From positions 1,302,001 through 1,366,000 of the forward strand of contig NZ_CP132294.1 of assembly GCF_030734285.1 (NCBI RefSeq): DNA of 64,000 nt, in the 5' to 3' direction. The position numbers and the translations under genes were made by a program. How positions within the stretch are numbered: position 1 is the stretch's first letter; each line of letters begins with the position of its first letter. This DNA comes from Natronococcus sp. AD-5. GTDB lineage: Archaea > Halobacteriota > Halobacteria > Halobacteriales > Natrialbaceae. Positions 25,909 to 36,687 of the stretch are shown piece after piece. Below the pieces are notes generated by a model, which saw only the letters and a list, made by a program, of their open reading frames with translations, made no database searches and was not told the DNA's origin.

Positions 25909-27273
25909 TCAGTCCGTCCGATCGTTCAGGACCGCCTGCTCCGCCCGCCGGACGATCTCGCGAACGGGTTTGTCAACCTCCCGTGCGATCCTCGCCGCGT
26001 CGTCGTACTCCGAACTCGCGTCGTAGACCGCACCGTCGGCGCCGCTGGCGACCTTCACGGTCACCTCGTACGTTTCTCCGTCGAGTTCGAGGTCGACCGT
26101 CTCGAACTCCCGCTCGGCGATCCAGCGGTGGGTCGCGCCGGCGTCGCGAACGCCGAGCGTTCCCGTCTCCTCGGCCAGTTTCCGCGCGACGCGCTCGCGG
26201 TCCTCCGGCTTGCAGATCACCTTCACGAGGTGGCCGGGCCGGGACTTCTTCATCGTCGCCGGGACGATCGAAACGTCTCGCGCGCCCGCGCCCGAGAGCG
26301 TCTCTTGGAGACCGCCGAGCACCTCCGGCGTCGCGTCGTCGAGGTTCGTCTCGAGCACCGCGATGTCGTCTTTCACGAGTTCGCGCCCGCCGTCCCCAAC
26401 CAGCGCCCGGAGCACGTTCGGGTGCGGATCGAGGTCGTAGCCGCCGGCGCCGTAGCCCGAGTCCTCGAGGTCGAGCGACGGGAGCGACTCGACGCCGTCG
26501 GCGAGGTGGCCGAGAATCGCCGCCCCCGTCGGCGTCAGTAACTCCGCGTCGACCGGACCGCCGCGGAGCGGCCAGTCCGCCCGCCGGGCGATCTCGACGA
26601 CCGCGGGCGTCGGGACAGGGTACTCCCCGTGGCTCATCGAGACGGTTCCGCCGCCGGTCGCGAGCGGGGTCGTCACGATGCGTTCGGGCTCGAGGTCGTG
26701 GACCAGCGAGACCGCGCCGACGACGTCGGCGATCGCGTCGTCGGCGCCGACCTCGTGGAAGTGGATCTCCTCGAGCGATTCGCCGTGCACGCTGGCTTCG
26801 GCCTCCCCCAGCAACTCGAAGATCGCGAGCGCGTCGCGTTCGATCGCCGACTCGAGGCCCATCCCTTCGACGATCTCGCGGACCTCGAGGTAGCTGCGGT
26901 GGGGACCGTGGCCCTCCGCGCGGACGCCCTCGTCGTGGGTGTGATCGTGGTCGTGCGCGCGGTGGGAGTCCTCTTCGCCGTGAGTGTGATCGCACTCGTG
27001 CGCGTGGTCGTGATCGTGGTCGTGATGGTGATCGTGATCCGCGTCGGGGTCGCGTTCGCGATCGGCCGACCGCTCGTCGTCGACATCGGTCAAGATCACG
27101 TCGACGCTCGCCGCCGCGATGCCGCTCTTGACCGTCTCGTCGATCCGGTACTCGAGATCCAGCGCCGTGGTGACGGGCTCGAGAGCCGCCGGGTCGGCCC
27201 CGGCGTCGAGCAACGCGGCGAGGATCATGTCGCCGCTCGCACCCATTCGGCCGTCGAACGCGAGTGTTCGCAT
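25909..27273 (-). CDS. larC: nickel pincer cofactor biosynthesis protein LarC
   Basis: A 454-residue LarC, the CTP-dependent enzyme that inserts nickel into the pyridinium-thiocarboxylate pincer cofactor. MRTLAFDGRMGASGDMILAALL is the family N-terminus, FHEVGADDAIADVVG and ATMKKSRPGHLVKVICKP are conserved LarC segments. A His/Asp-rich insert at about residues 80-115 probably binds nickel. LarC1 and LarC2 are one uninterrupted frame here, unlike the frameshifted lactobacillar gene. The start is the ATG at 27273; the frame stays open upstream but without family features. No larA, larB or larE is in the window. Confidence 0.9.
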   Translation of the reverse strand: MRTLAFDGRMGASGDMILAALLDAGADPAALEPVTTALDLEYRIDETVKSGIAAASVDVILTDVDDERSADRERDPDADHDHHHDHDHDHAHECDHTHGEEDSHRAHDHDHTHDEGVRAEGHGPHRSYLEVREIVEGMGLESAIERDALAIFELLGEAEASVHGESLEEIHFHEVGADDAIADVVGAVSLVHDLEPERIVTTPLATGGGTVSMSHGEYPVPTPAVVEIARRADWPLRGGPVDAELLTPTGAAILGHLADGVESLPSLDLEDSGYGAGGYDLDPHPNVLRALVGDGGRELVKDDIAVLETNLDDATPEVLGGLQETLSGAGARDVSIVPATMKKSRPGHLVKVICKPEDRERVARKLAEETGTLGVRDAGATHRWIAEREFETVDLELDGETYEVTVKVASGADGAVYDASSEYDDAARIAREVDKPVREIVRRAEQAVLNDRTD

Positions 27274-27494
27274 ACTGAAACGGGAGAGCGGCGACACCAA
27301 AAAGGCACTTCTCCGTTCCCGTAGAACGGTTCTCAGTTCCTGCAGAAGGCTCAAAAGCCACCGAAGCCGGTACATCTATGTATCCTCCCATCTGAGTTAG
27401 ATGTGGTGTTACCTAGCACGGTGGAGATTAACGCTAGCAAAAAACCTATCCGCCCCCGAATCGGAATCACTGATATCGCCGTCCATCCCGAATC

Positions 27495-29723
27495 ATGAAC
27501 GAAGTCCAACTGGAGGTTGCGAAGGCGTACCCGAACGACTCGGGTCGTGGTATCGCCCGACTCGACCCGGACACGCTGTTGCATTTGAAGCTCAGTCCGG
27601 GCGACATCATCGAGATCGAAGGTGCAGATACGACCGCCGCGAAGGTGTGGCGTGCTGACCGGCAGGACTGGAACACCGATACCGTCCGCATCGATGGATT
27701 CACCCGACAAAACGCCGACGTCGGTATCGGCGAACGGGTGACGATCCGGAAAGCCGAGGCGACGAAGGCGGACAAACTCGTCCTCGCGCCGCCGGAGGAG
27801 GCGTCGGTCCAGTTCGGCTCGGACGCCGCCGGCATGGTCAAACGCCAGATCCTGAAGCGGCCGGTCGTCGGCCGCGACATCGTCCCCGTGATGTCCTCGA
27901 CGAACCATCCGTTCATGCGATCGCCGGGCCAGGCCATCCCGCTCATCGCGGTCGAAACCGAACCGGAGGGCGTCGTCCTCATCACCGAGGACACGGACGT
28001 CGAACTCCGCGAGGAGCCGATTTCCGGCTTCGAGAAGACCGGCGGCGGGATCACCTACGAGGACATCGGCGGCCTGCAGGGCGAAATCCAGCGCGTGCGC
28101 GAGATGGTGGAGTTGCCGATGAAGCACCCCCAGATCTTCAAGAAGCTGGGGATCGAGCCGCCACAGGGCGTCCTGTTACACGGGCCGCCCGGCACGGGGA
28201 AGACGCTGCTCGCCAAAGCCGTCGCCAACGAGACCTCCGCCAGCTTCTTCTCCATCGCCGGCCCCGAGATCATCTCGAAGTACTACGGGGAGTCCGAACA
28301 GCAGTTACGCGAGATCTTCGAGGACGCGAGCGAGGAGTCGCCCGCGATCATCTTCATCGACGAGCTCGACTCGATCGCGCCCAAGCGCGAGGACGTCACC
28401 GGCGAGGTCGAGCGCCGCGTCGTCGCTCAGCTGCTGACCATGATGGACGGCCTCGAGGCGCGCGGCCAGGTTATCGTCATCGCGGCGACCAACCGGGTCG
28501 ACTCGGTCGACCCCGCGCTTCGCCGGCCGGGCCGGTTCGACCGCGAGATCGAGATCGGCGTCCCCGACGAGGTGGGTCGCGAGGAGATCCTCCAGATCCA
28601 CACGCGGGGCATGCCGCTCTCGGACGACGTCAACCTCGCGCACCTGGCCGACGAGACCCACGGCTTCGTCGGCGCCGACATCGAGTCGCTGACGAAAGAA
28701 GCCGCGATGAAGGCGCTGCGGCGATACTTACCCGAGATCGATCTGGACGAGGAGGACATCCCGCCGAGCCTGATCGATCGGATGATCGTCAAGCGTCAGG
28801 ACTTCCGCGGCGCGCTGAACGAGGTCGAACCCTCGGCGATGCGGGAGGTCCTCGTCGAACTGCCGAAGATCTCCTGGGACGACGTCGGCGGCCTGCACGA
28901 CGCCAAGGATCAGGTCAAGGAGTCCGTCGAGTGGCCGCTGAACAACCCCGAGCGGTTCGACCGGCTCGGGATCGATCCGCCGTCGGGCGTCTTGCTGTAC
29001 GGTCCGCCGGGGACCGGGAAGACGCTCATGGCCAAAGCCGTCGCCAACGAGACGAACGCGAACTTCATCTCGGTGCGCGGCCCGCAGTTGCTCTCGAAGT
29101 GGGTCGGCGAATCCGAGAAGGCCATCCGCCAGACCTTCCGCAAGGCGCGGCAGGTCTCGCCAACGGTGGTCTTCTTCGACGAGCTCGACGCGCTGGCGCC
29201 GGGCCGCGGCGGCGAGGTCGGCTCGAACGTCTCCGAGCGCGTCGTCAACCAGCTCCTGACCGAACTCGACGGGCTCGAGGAGATGGAGAACGTGATGGTC
29301 ATCGGCGCGACGAACCGGCCGGACATGATCGATCCCGCCCTGCTGCGGTCGGGTCGGTTCGACCGGCTGGTCATGATCGGCGAACCCGACATGGAGGGGC
29401 GCGAACGCATCCTCGACATCCACACGGAGGGGACGCCGCTGGCCGCGGACGTCAACCTGCGCGAGGTCGCCGAGATCACGGACGGCTACGTCGGAAGCGA
29501 CCTCGAGTCGATCGCTCGCGAGGCCGCCATCGAGGCGCTGCGCGAGGACGAGAAGGCCGACGTCGTCGAGATGCGCCACTTCAGACAGGCCATGGAGAAC
29601 GTCCGGCCGACGATCACGGACGACATCCTCGACTACTACGAGCGGATCAAAGAGGAGTTCAAGGGCGGCTCGAGCGGCCCCGACCCGACCGGCCGCCGGG
29701 GCAGTCGGATCGGCTTCCAGTAA
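27495..29723 (+). CDS. cdc48: Cdc48/VAT AAA+ ATPase
   Basis: A 742-residue double-AAA unfoldase. Residues 1-85 form the double-psi barrel ([17 protein letters not shown]), followed by the second N-domain. D1 has Walker A GPPGTGKT near residue 230 and Walker [16 protein letters not shown]2 has GPPGTGKT near residue 503 and [16 protein letters not shown]. Arginine-finger segments [10 protein letters not shown] and RSGRFDRLV are intact. It is a hexamer that pulls proteins apart for the archaeal proteasome. Length and domain order are standard. Confidence 0.96.
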   Translation: MNEVQLEVAKAYPNDSGRGIARLDPDTLLHLKLSPGDIIEIEGADTTAAKVWRADRQDWNTDTVRIDGFTRQNADVGIGERVTIRKAEATKADKLVLAPPEEASVQFGSDAAGMVKRQILKRPVVGRDIVPVMSSTNHPFMRSPGQAIPLIAVETEPEGVVLITEDTDVELREEPISGFEKTGGGITYEDIGGLQGEIQRVREMVELPMKHPQIFKKLGIEPPQGVLLHGPPGTGKTLLAKAVANETSASFFSIAGPEIISKYYGESEQQLREIFEDASEESPAIIFIDELDSIAPKREDVTGEVERRVVAQLLTMMDGLEARGQVIVIAATNRVDSVDPALRRPGRFDREIEIGVPDEVGREEILQIHTRGMPLSDDVNLAHLADETHGFVGADIESLTKEAAMKALRRYLPEIDLDEEDIPPSLIDRMIVKRQDFRGALNEVEPSAMREVLVELPKISWDDVGGLHDAKDQVKESVEWPLNNPERFDRLGIDPPSGVLLYGPPGTGKTLMAKAVANETNANFISVRGPQLLSKWVGESEKAIRQTFRKARQVSPTVVFFDELDALAPGRGGEVGSNVSERVVNQLLTELDGLEEMENVMVIGATNRPDMIDPALLRSGRFDRLVMIGEPDMEGRERILDIHTEGTPLAADVNLREVAEITDGYVGSDLESIAREAAIEALREDEKADVVEMRHFRQAMENVRPTITDDILDYYERIKEEFKGGSSGPDPTGRRGSRIGFQ

Positions 29724-30156
29724 GCCGCTTCGCGCGGCGTCGAGCGACCGTCGCCGCGTTCGCGGTAACCGACTTCCGGTATTCGGGCGGTGGACGCGGT
29801 TGAACTGTCAATAGGGGCTGATTTCTGATCGATTCGTATCGGTTCTCGAGCGCCCGTTCGGACGGTACCACGCACGAGACCGCCGCACGTCGTCGATTAG
29901 GAAAACGGAATCGCGGCGCTCGTTCCATCGCGTAAACGGTCCGAACTGCTCGTCGAAACGAGTGATTGTACGCGCCGAGAGCGCGTGCGGCTCCGTCAGA
30001 CGTCCGTCGGACGCGACGCCGTGGACCACTCGTTTACTCGCTCTCGATTCGCTTCAGCTAGAGCCTTAATGGAGTGAATTCTCCGCAACCCGTCGAAACG
30101 GTCTCGCCGATATATGTGCGTCCGCCGTCGATGGATATCCGTCGCCAGGTGTTTCG
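29724..30156. other. spacer, nothing recognised
   Basis: About 430 bp between Cdc48 and a small membrane protein gene. Open frames on both strands lack protein-like composition. No repeat or RNA gene was recognised. Confidence 0.5.
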
Positions 30157-30429
30157 ATGTCGAGTCCCCCAACAACCCACGATTCCCGCGCTTCTACTTC
30201 CAGTGAGAGCACCGAGAAACAGAACACCGACGGCGTTCTCGAGCGACTCTTTCCGACGCTCGCCACCCCCGTCCGAAGGATCGGGTTCTGGACGGCGATC
30301 GTCCTGCCGTTCCTGTACGTTCCCTTGCTCGTGACCGGGCTATCGACGGCGACCGAGACCGGAACGTTCCTCGTCCTCCTGGCGGTCAACCTCCTCGCGC
30401 TCTACGTCGGTCACGCACACCGGCAGTAA
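30157..30429 (+). CDS. small two-helix membrane protein, unknown function
   Basis: A 90-residue protein. The first 40 residues are polar and Ser/Thr-rich. Two hydrophobic helices follow (FWTAIVLPFLYVPLLV and FLVLLAVNLLALYVG), ending in a short basic tail. The composition and clean ATG make it a probable gene. It is convergent with the DMT transporter gene. I do not recognise a function. Confidence 0.65.
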   Translation: MSSPPTTHDSRASTSSESTEKQNTDGVLERLFPTLATPVRRIGFWTAIVLPFLYVPLLVTGLSTATETGTFLVLLAVNLLALYVGHAHRQ

Positions 30430-30453
30430 CCTCACTCTCTCGTTTTTCCCGCC

Positions 30454-31380
30454 TCACTGACCGGAGCGACGGCGCCCGACGGCGGCGACCTCCCGACGGA
30501 GCGCGCGGCGTTTGACGAGGACGAATCCGGCCGCGATCAACGCGAAGCCCGCGACCGTCGTCGCGTCGACGACCTCGCCGAGGTAGAGCCAACCGACGAT
30601 CGCCGTAAAGACGGGGGCGACGTAGGAGACCATGTTGATCTCCACCGCGCCGAGTCGCTCGAGCAGGTCGAAGTAGAGCAAGAAGCCGAACGCGCTCGCG
30701 GCCAGCGCCAGGTACGCCAGCGCGCCGATCGCCTCGGGATGGGCCCAGGCCGTCGGCTCGATCGACTCGCCGAATCCGAGGCTCACCAGGTGCATCAGGA
30801 GGGCGCCGCCGAGCATCGACCATGCCTCCATCGTCTCGATCGGGAGCGACGCGTCGATGCGTCGCGTGAGGACGCTCCCGAGCGCGAACGCCGCCGCCGC
30901 ACAGAAGACGAGGAACTTCGCGACGGACGCCGTCGCGAACAGGTTCGACGGGTCGGGCTGGACGACGACGGCGACCCCGAACAGCCCGACGAAGACGCCG
31001 ACGACGCCGACGGCTGAGAGCGCGTCCGAGGGGACCAGCGCCCGCGCGAATCCGGTGGTCAGGACGGGCGAGAGGCTCACCAGCACGGCGGCCGCCGCCG
31101 CGGTCGTGTGCTGCTGTCCGACGAACAGGAACACGTGGTAGGCCGCGATCAACAGGACGGCGCCGACGGCGACCGTCGCCCACTCGCCCCGCCCCGCGGG
31201 TCGCCAGTGATCGACGGCGTATATCGCGTACGCGAGCATCACCGCGCCCGCGACGTCGTATCGAAGCGCGGCGAACAACACGGGCGGAAAGTGCTCGAGC
31301 CCCGCGCTGATCGCGACGAACGAACTCCCCCAGACGGCTGCGAGAACGAGAAAGAGTGCGACGTTTCGGTATCGGCTCAC
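30454..31380 (-). CDS. EamA/DMT-family transporter
   Basis: A 308-residue integral membrane protein of about ten helices made of two EamA halves. AAVWGSSFVAISAGL is the signature N-terminus and GWLYLGEVVDATTVAGFALI the conserved end of the second half. These are drug/metabolite exporters; substrate cannot be predicted. A short Arg-rich cytoplasmic tail ends the protein. Confidence 0.88.
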   Translation of the reverse strand: MSRYRNVALFLVLAAVWGSSFVAISAGLEHFPPVLFAALRYDVAGAVMLAYAIYAVDHWRPAGRGEWATVAVGAVLLIAAYHVFLFVGQQHTTAAAAAVLVSLSPVLTTGFARALVPSDALSAVGVVGVFVGLFGVAVVVQPDPSNLFATASVAKFLVFCAAAAFALGSVLTRRIDASLPIETMEAWSMLGGALLMHLVSLGFGESIEPTAWAHPEAIGALAYLALAASAFGFLLYFDLLERLGAVEINMVSYVAPVFTAIVGWLYLGEVVDATTVAGFALIAAGFVLVKRRALRREVAAVGRRRSGQ

Positions 31381-31496
31381 GGTCCCCGTTTCGCGAGCGA
31401 TGCCCTATGCGTTTCGAATCGAAATAGACCGCGATCGAGACGCGAGGGCCCCTCTACCGGCGCCGAACGCGGCGTGAAATCGGAAACCGGTCGTCC

Positions 31497-31862
31497 TCAG
31501 AGCAACGGTCGCTCGCGAATTTCCGGCTTCTCCTCGGTCTGCTTGAACTGCTCGAGCACCGGTCGAATGTCGTCGAACCCTTCCTTGAGCACGACGTCCC
31601 CGCTGCGCAGGTCGTAGTCGATGATGTCGTAATCCGCGAGCCGCGGCAGGTGGTTGTGCGCGAGCGAGACGTAGAGGCGCTGCCGGAGGTCGGACTCGTG
31701 CGATTCCTCGTGGTCGTCCCGCTCCCACGCGGCGATCTGCGAGACGATCTCCTCGAGGTTCCCGCGGCGGTTTTCCGCGAGTTGGTAGAGCAGATATCTG
31801 CGTTCAGACTCAGCTAACAGCGAACACGCGGCTTCCATACGAGAGGGGGTAGTCTGCTTCAT
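31497..31862 (-). CDS. DUF7344-type winged-helix regulator
   Basis: A 121-residue protein of the halophile-specific DUF7344 type. LLAESERRYLLYQLAEN starts the helix-turn-helix, and the stretch VSLAHNHLPRLADYDIIDYD is the typical end of the winged helix. A paralog with the same core is encoded at 45188-45601. It probably binds DNA and regulates unknown targets. The ABC transporter operon ends 146 bp upstream on the same strand. Confidence 0.78.
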   Translation of the reverse strand: MKQTTPSRMEAACSLLAESERRYLLYQLAENRRGNLEEIVSQIAAWERDDHEESHESDLRQRLYVSLAHNHLPRLADYDIIDYDLRSGDVVLKEGFDDIRPVLEQFKQTEEKPEIRERPLL

Positions 31863-32007
31863 ACCAGAGGAAAGCCACTGTCCGCAATTACACCTGCTGC
31901 CAAAAGAGATTGGTTCTTAGATATCGGTGAGTGTCTGTATTTTTGTCACCGCGGCCGCCCTGGTGGCGTTTCACCGACGGAAGCGTCGAACACTCGGTCC
32001 CGTCGAT

Positions 32008-33333
32008 TTACTGCAGGGGTTCCGCACCCTCGTGCCGGTCGGCTGCTTCTCCGTAGAGGTGACAGGCGACCGGGTGGCCCCCGTTCCCGAGCCCGGGATT
32101 CTGCCGCTCACAGACGCTCTCGTACTCCGCGCGCAACCGTTCCGCGGCGTCGGCCCAGTTGCCGTACGCCAGTTCCGAAAGCGCCCGTTCGACGATCTCC
32201 TCGTGCGCCGCGGGCAGGTCGGCGTCGAGCAGCCGGTCCTTCAGGGCCTCGACGAACGCGGGGACGTCCTCCTCGGGGACGGTGTCGCCCTCGAGGTCGA
32301 ATCGATCGTCGTCGCCGACCGTCTCCAGCGAGATGTCCCGGCGCTCGACGCGCTCGCGCAGCGTCATCAGTTCGCGGTAGGTCTCCTGGTCGACGTCGAG
32401 TTCCTCGGGCGGGATGACCCGCGGACACCGGGTTCGGAACCGGCAGCCGCTCGGCGGGTCCCGCGGCGAAGGAACGTCGCCGGAGAGCGTCTCCCGATCG
32501 CGGTCGCGCTCGTCGGTCGACGCGCGCGGAACGCTCTCGAGCAGCGCCTGCGTGTACGGGTGTTTCGGCTCCTCGAAGAGCTCCCCGACGGGGCCAATCT
32601 CGACGACCTCGCCGAGGTACATCACCGCGACGCGGTCGCAGACGTGGCGGATCACGGAGAGGTCGTGGCTGATCAGCAGGTAGGTGAGATCGAACTCCGT
32701 CTGGAGGTCGTCGAGCAGGTTCAGCACCTGCGCCTGGACCGAGACGTCGAGCGCCGACGTCGGCTCGTCGAGCACGATGAACTCCGGCTCGAGCGCGAGC
32801 GCGCGGGCGATGCCGATGCGCTGGCGCTGCCCGCCGGAGAACTCGTGGGGGTAGCGGTCGAGCTGGTCGGCCGAGAGGCCGACGCGCTCTACGAGGTTTC
32901 GTACCCGTTCGCGTCGTTCGTTTTCGGTTCCGATCTCGTGGACGTCGAGCGGCTGCTGGACGGTTTCACCGATCGTCATCCGAGGATCGAGACTCGAGAA
33001 CGGGTCCTGGAAGACGACCTGCGCTTCCCGCCGGAAGCCGGTGAGTTCGCTGCCGGAGAGATCGTAGACGTTGGCACCATCGAACTCGACCCGACCGTCC
33101 GTCGGCTCCTGAAGTCGCAGGAGCGTCTCGCCCGTAGTCGACTTGCCACAGCCGGACTCCCCGACCAAGCCGAGGGTCTCTCCCTCTCTGATCTCGAAGC
33201 TGACGCCGTCGACTGCCCGTACCGGCACCGGTTCCGCACCCAGCAACCGGTCTATGACTGAGTCCTGCTCCCAGAAGTACTTCTGGAGGTCGTCGACGCG
33301 AACGAGGGGCTGTTCCGATCGGTCGGAGCTCAC
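32008..33333 (-). CDS. peptide ABC transporter ATPase (DppF/OppF)
   Basis: A 441-residue ABC ATPase. Walker [10 protein letters not shown], signature [10 protein letters not shown], Walker [14 protein letters not shown] and the C-terminal oligopeptide-binding domain with [10 protein letters not shown] are seen. It is longer than bacterial DppF because of an acidic C-terminal extension of about 100 residues, a haloarchaeal habit. It is the last gene of a five-gene operon and overlaps DppD by 4 nt. Confidence 0.93.
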   Translation of the reverse strand: MSSDRSEQPLVRVDDLQKYFWEQDSVIDRLLGAEPVPVRAVDGVSFEIREGETLGLVGESGCGKSTTGETLLRLQEPTDGRVEFDGANVYDLSGSELTGFRREAQVVFQDPFSSLDPRMTIGETVQQPLDVHEIGTENERRERVRNLVERVGLSADQLDRYPHEFSGGQRQRIGIARALALEPEFIVLDEPTSALDVSVQAQVLNLLDDLQTEFDLTYLLISHDLSVIRHVCDRVAVMYLGEVVEIGPVGELFEEPKHPYTQALLESVPRASTDERDRDRETLSGDVPSPRDPPSGCRFRTRCPRVIPPEELDVDQETYRELMTLRERVERRDISLETVGDDDRFDLEGDTVPEEDVPAFVEALKDRLLDADLPAAHEEIVERALSELAYGNWADAAERLRAEYESVCERQNPGLGNGGHPVACHLYGEAADRHEGAEPLQ

Positions 33334-34613
33334 AGTCTACCACCTCCCGAATCCTCGACGGGGGATTGCGCTCGTTCCGGTTGCACGCCGTCTTCGGTCC
33401 GATCCGGATCGGCGTGCTTGTCCGCGGCAGCCCGCTCGGTTCCGCCGAAGTAGTCCGGCGGAAGCGCCCGCTGCTCGTCGTAGTCCCGTTCCGCGAGCAC
33501 GCAGCGGATCTCGTGATCGCCACGTTCGTCGGCGTCGAACTCCGGCGGGTGGTCGAGGCAGTCCTCCATCGCCTTCGGGCACCGATCGGCGAAGTGACAC
33601 CGATCGCCCATATCGTGGTCGAGGAGGGTCGGAACGTTGCCCGGGATCGGCTGGAGTCGGCCGCTTGCCCCCTCCAAGTTGGGAACCGAGCCGAGCAGAC
33701 CCTCGGTATAAGGGTGGACGTGTTCGTCGAAGATGTCGGCGAGGGTACCTCGCTCGACGATCTCGCCGGCGTACATCACGCCGACCCGGTCGCACATGCG
33801 CGCGATGACGCCGAGGTTGTGTGTGATCAGCAGGATCGTCATTCCGATCTCCGTCTGAAGGTCGTCGAGGAGGTCGAGCACCTGCGCCTGAATGGTCACG
33901 TCGAGCGCCGTCGTCGGTTCGTCGGCGACCAGCACGTCCGGTTCGCCGGCGAGCGCCTGGGCGATCATCGCCCGCTGAAGCATTCCGCCGGAGTACTCGT
34001 GCGGGTACTCGTCGGCCCGTTCGACGGGGTCGGGGATGCCGACCAGTTCCAGTAGCTCGATCGCCCGGTCGCGGCTCTCCTCGCTGACGTACTTCTTGGA
34101 CGGTAACACCGTCGAGAGCATCAACGATCCCAGCGAGTACTCGTCGGAGTCGGTCCGGGCGCGGGTCGACCGGGGACGAGCGCTGGCCCGCCGCTGGACC
34201 TCGACGGCTTCGGCGAGTTGCTCGCCGACCGTAAGCGTCGGGTTGAAGCTGCTCTCCGGATCCTGGAAGATCATGCTGAACGAGGTGCCGCGGAGCGACT
34301 GCCTGACGTTCGCGGGAACCTCGAGCAGGTTCACGAACTCCCCGTCGACCGCGTTCGGGTAGTCGTCGGCGATGGCCTCGGCGAAGTCGGCGTTCCGGTA
34401 CCGGATCTCGCCGTCGGTAATCTCACCCGGGGGTTCGATCAGGTCCATGACGGATCGGGCGGTGACGCTCTTTCCGCTGCCGCTCTCGCCGACGATCCCG
34501 AAGACCTCCCCGCGTTCGATCGTCAGGTCGAGGCTCGAGACCGCGTTTACCTGTCCTTCCTGCGTGAAAAACCGCGTCGAAAGATCGCGTACTTGGAGTA
34601 TCTCTTCTGTCAT
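33330..34613 (-). CDS. peptide ABC transporter ATPase (DppD/OppD)
   Basis: A 427-residue ABC ATPase. Walker A GESGSGKS, signature [12 protein letters not shown] and Walker [13 protein letters not shown] are present, followed by the oligopeptide C-terminal domain with [14 protein letters not shown], a four-cysteine cluster typical of DppD-type [4Fe-4S] or zinc sites. An insertion of charged residues follows the Q-loop. It overlaps both neighbours by 4 nt, indicating translational coupling. Confidence 0.93.
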   Translation of the reverse strand: MTEEILQVRDLSTRFFTQEGQVNAVSSLDLTIERGEVFGIVGESGSGKSVTARSVMDLIEPPGEITDGEIRYRNADFAEAIADDYPNAVDGEFVNLLEVPANVRQSLRGTSFSMIFQDPESSFNPTLTVGEQLAEAVEVQRRASARPRSTRARTDSDEYSLGSLMLSTVLPSKKYVSEESRDRAIELLELVGIPDPVERADEYPHEYSGGMLQRAMIAQALAGEPDVLVADEPTTALDVTIQAQVLDLLDDLQTEIGMTILLITHNLGVIARMCDRVGVMYAGEIVERGTLADIFDEHVHPYTEGLLGSVPNLEGASGRLQPIPGNVPTLLDHDMGDRCHFADRCPKAMEDCLDHPPEFDADERGDHEIRCVLAERDYDEQRALPPDYFGGTERAAADKHADPDRTEDGVQPERAQSPVEDSGGGRL

Positions 34614-35605
34614 CGTCCTTCACCCTCGATGTTCGGATCCAGTGCGTCGCGGAACCAGTCGCCGAGCAGGTTGACGCTGATCACTGCCAGCACGATACCG
34701 ATCCCCGGGACCATCGAAACCCACGGCCGCGTCCTGAGGACGTCCTGTCCCCGCTCGATCTCGTAGCCCCACGAGAGCGTCGTCCCGGAGAATCCGAGGT
34801 ACGCGAGCGAGGCCTCGAGCAGGATGATGACCGCGACCTGGATCGTCGCGAGGACGATTATCGGCGTCAGACTGTTCGGGAGCACGTGTTTGAGCAGGAT
34901 CGTTTTGTCGCTCGTTCCGAAGCTCCGCGCCGCCTTGACGTACTCCTCGTTGCGGATCGACAGCGCCTCGCCCCGGGCGACGCGCGCGAACCAGACCCAG
35001 GTGACCAGTCCGACGACGATCGAGACCGTCCCCGGGATCGGGATGGATTCGGGCATCCCGTCGGCGAGGCCGGCCATCACGATCGGGTCCGGTACCATGA
35101 CCGGAGACTCGCCGAACACGCCGATCAGGGCCAGTGCGAGCACGAGCGCCGGAAACGCGAGCATGGTGTCCGCGATACGCATCAGCCCGTCGTCGACTCG
35201 ACCGCCGTAGTATCCCGCGACGAGCCCGAACGGAACGCCTATCAGCAGCGCCATACTCGTGCCGAGAATCCCGACGAACAGCGAGACGCGCGCCCCGTAG
35301 AGGAACCGCGAGTAGACGTCCTGCCCGACGTTGTTCGTCCCGAAGATGTGATCGCCGGTCGACTCAACGGTCACTTCGCCGATTTCGCCGTCCGACGCGA
35401 CCTGCGTCGTGTACTCGTGTCCGATCGGCGGATACTCGGCTCCCTGCTCGGCGTAGTATCCCGTCCGAGTCGGATTGTGCGTGGCCAGAAGCGGCGCGAA
35501 CACCGCCATGAAGACGATGGAGACCAGCAGCAGCAGGCCGATCTTTGGGAGCAAGCTCTCGGAGAACGTCTGTTTCAGGTTCGACTTGACTCTCTCTGAT
35601 ATCAT
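34610..35605 (-). CDS. peptide ABC transporter permease (DppC/OppC)
   Basis: A 331-residue permease. The first helix (GLLLLVSIVFMAVFAPLLA) is followed by an extracytoplasmic loop with HIFGTNNVGQDVYSRFLYG, then five helices. The EAA loop is EYVKAARSFGTSDKTILLKH. ATG at 35605 overlaps the stop of DppB; the frame is open for another 740 nt upstream, but that is antisense-like sequence within DppB. It works with DppB as the membrane channel. Confidence 0.93.
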   Translation of the reverse strand: MISERVKSNLKQTFSESLLPKIGLLLLVSIVFMAVFAPLLATHNPTRTGYYAEQGAEYPPIGHEYTTQVASDGEIGEVTVESTGDHIFGTNNVGQDVYSRFLYGARVSLFVGILGTSMALLIGVPFGLVAGYYGGRVDDGLMRIADTMLAFPALVLALALIGVFGESPVMVPDPIVMAGLADGMPESIPIPGTVSIVVGLVTWVWFARVARGEALSIRNEEYVKAARSFGTSDKTILLKHVLPNSLTPIIVLATIQVAVIILLEASLAYLGFSGTTLSWGYEIERGQDVLRTRPWVSMVPGIGIVLAVISVNLLGDWFRDALDPNIEGEGR

Positions 35606-36591
35606 TTTTCGTTCACCCGCGGATCGAGGTAGGTGTAGAGGGCGTCGACGACGATGTTGATCGCGACGAACGCGATGGCGATGAACACGACGATTCCCTG
35701 CATGAGCGGCCAGTCTCGCGTATCCAGCGCGTCGATGAGGCGGAGACCGAGCCCCGGCCAGTTGAACACCGTTTCGGTGATGACCGCACCGCCCATCAGG
35801 GTCCCCATCTGGAGACCGAGGACGGTGATGATCGGAATCATCGTGTTCCGCAGTACGTGTTTGTATCGTACGAGTACCGAGGGGAGCCCCTTCGCTCGAC
35901 TCGCCGTGACGTAGGGCTTGCCGAGTTCGTCGATCATGCCGCTCCGTGTGAGGCGCGTGATGAGTGCCGTGAAGTACGTTCCGAGCGTGAGCGCCGGGAG
36001 CGCGATGTATTTCAGCCAGACCAGCAGATCGTAGACCGATCCGTACCGAACGAGCGTCAGGACGGCGTCGTCGAATCCGACCGGCCGGCGGCCGGTCGGG
36101 AATAGACCGGCCCACACGCCCAGCAACAGGATCAGCATGAGTCCGAGCCAGAAGTTCGGCGTCGAGATGCCGAGCAGCGAGAATAGCGTCGCGCCGTAGT
36201 CCGACGGCTGGTTCCGGCGCGTCGCCGAGATCACGCCCAGCGGGATCGCGATGACGATCGCGACGATCGTCGCGGCTACCGCGAGCTCGATCGTCGCCGG
36301 GATACGCTCGATGACCATCACCTCGACTTCCCGGTTCGACTGCCACGAGTAGCCGAAATCACCGACGACCATTCCTTGGAGGTAGTCGAAGTACTGGACG
36401 TATATCGGCTGGTCCAACCCTTCTTCTCTCCGCACCTGTTCGATAAGTTCCTGGCTCGCTCCCTCCGCAAGCATCAGGGTCGCCGGATCGCCGGGCGACA
36501 CCGCCCGGAGCCCGAACATGATCGTGATGACTCCCCAGATGACGAACACTCCATGAAGCGTTCGACGTACGAGGAATTTACCCATCGTCAT
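35602..36591 (-). CDS. peptide ABC transporter permease (DppB/OppB)
   Basis: A 329-residue permease with six helices. LVRRTLHGVFVIWGVITIMF is the family start and PYVTASRAKGLPSVLVRYKHVLRN in two parts gives the EAA loop. A 23-bp tandem duplication straddles its start codon (36581-36626) and places a second ATG upstream in another frame. The start at 36591 keeps the family N-terminus. Confidence 0.92.
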   Translation of the reverse strand: MTMGKFLVRRTLHGVFVIWGVITIMFGLRAVSPGDPATLMLAEGASQELIEQVRREEGLDQPIYVQYFDYLQGMVVGDFGYSWQSNREVEVMVIERIPATIELAVAATIVAIVIAIPLGVISATRRNQPSDYGATLFSLLGISTPNFWLGLMLILLLGVWAGLFPTGRRPVGFDDAVLTLVRYGSVYDLLVWLKYIALPALTLGTYFTALITRLTRSGMIDELGKPYVTASRAKGLPSVLVRYKHVLRNTMIPIITVLGLQMGTLMGGAVITETVFNWPGLGLRLIDALDTRDWPLMQGIVVFIAIAFVAINIVVDALYTYLDPRVNEK

Positions 36592-36626
36592 TGAAACGTA
36601 TCACCCACCGTCATTGGAACGTATCA
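36581..36626. repeat. 23-bp tandem direct repeat over the dppB start
   Basis: Two adjacent copies, 36581-36603 and 36604-36626, differ at two positions. Read on the minus strand, the upstream copy offers ATG followed by eight codons and a TGA that overlaps the real ATG. Confidence 0.75.
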
Positions 36627-36687
36627 TGAGAACTGAAAGGACGATAATGATGTTTTCGCTTCGCCTAAGTGATCGCCAGTTCCGTAG

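Noticed and set aside
26930-27060. Repetitive gtg-atc-gtg tract as a DNA repeat
   Set aside because: It is the coding sequence for the His/Asp-rich insert of LarC.
25973-27391. Long open frames overlapping larC on both strands (382, 231 and 472 codons)
   Set aside because: They are Arg/Ser/Pro-rich shadows caused by high GC at codon position 3; larC itself has clear family motifs.
31927-33261. 444-codon plus-strand frame antisense to dppF
   Set aside because: The minus-strand frame has Walker A, signature and Walker B motifs; this one has none.
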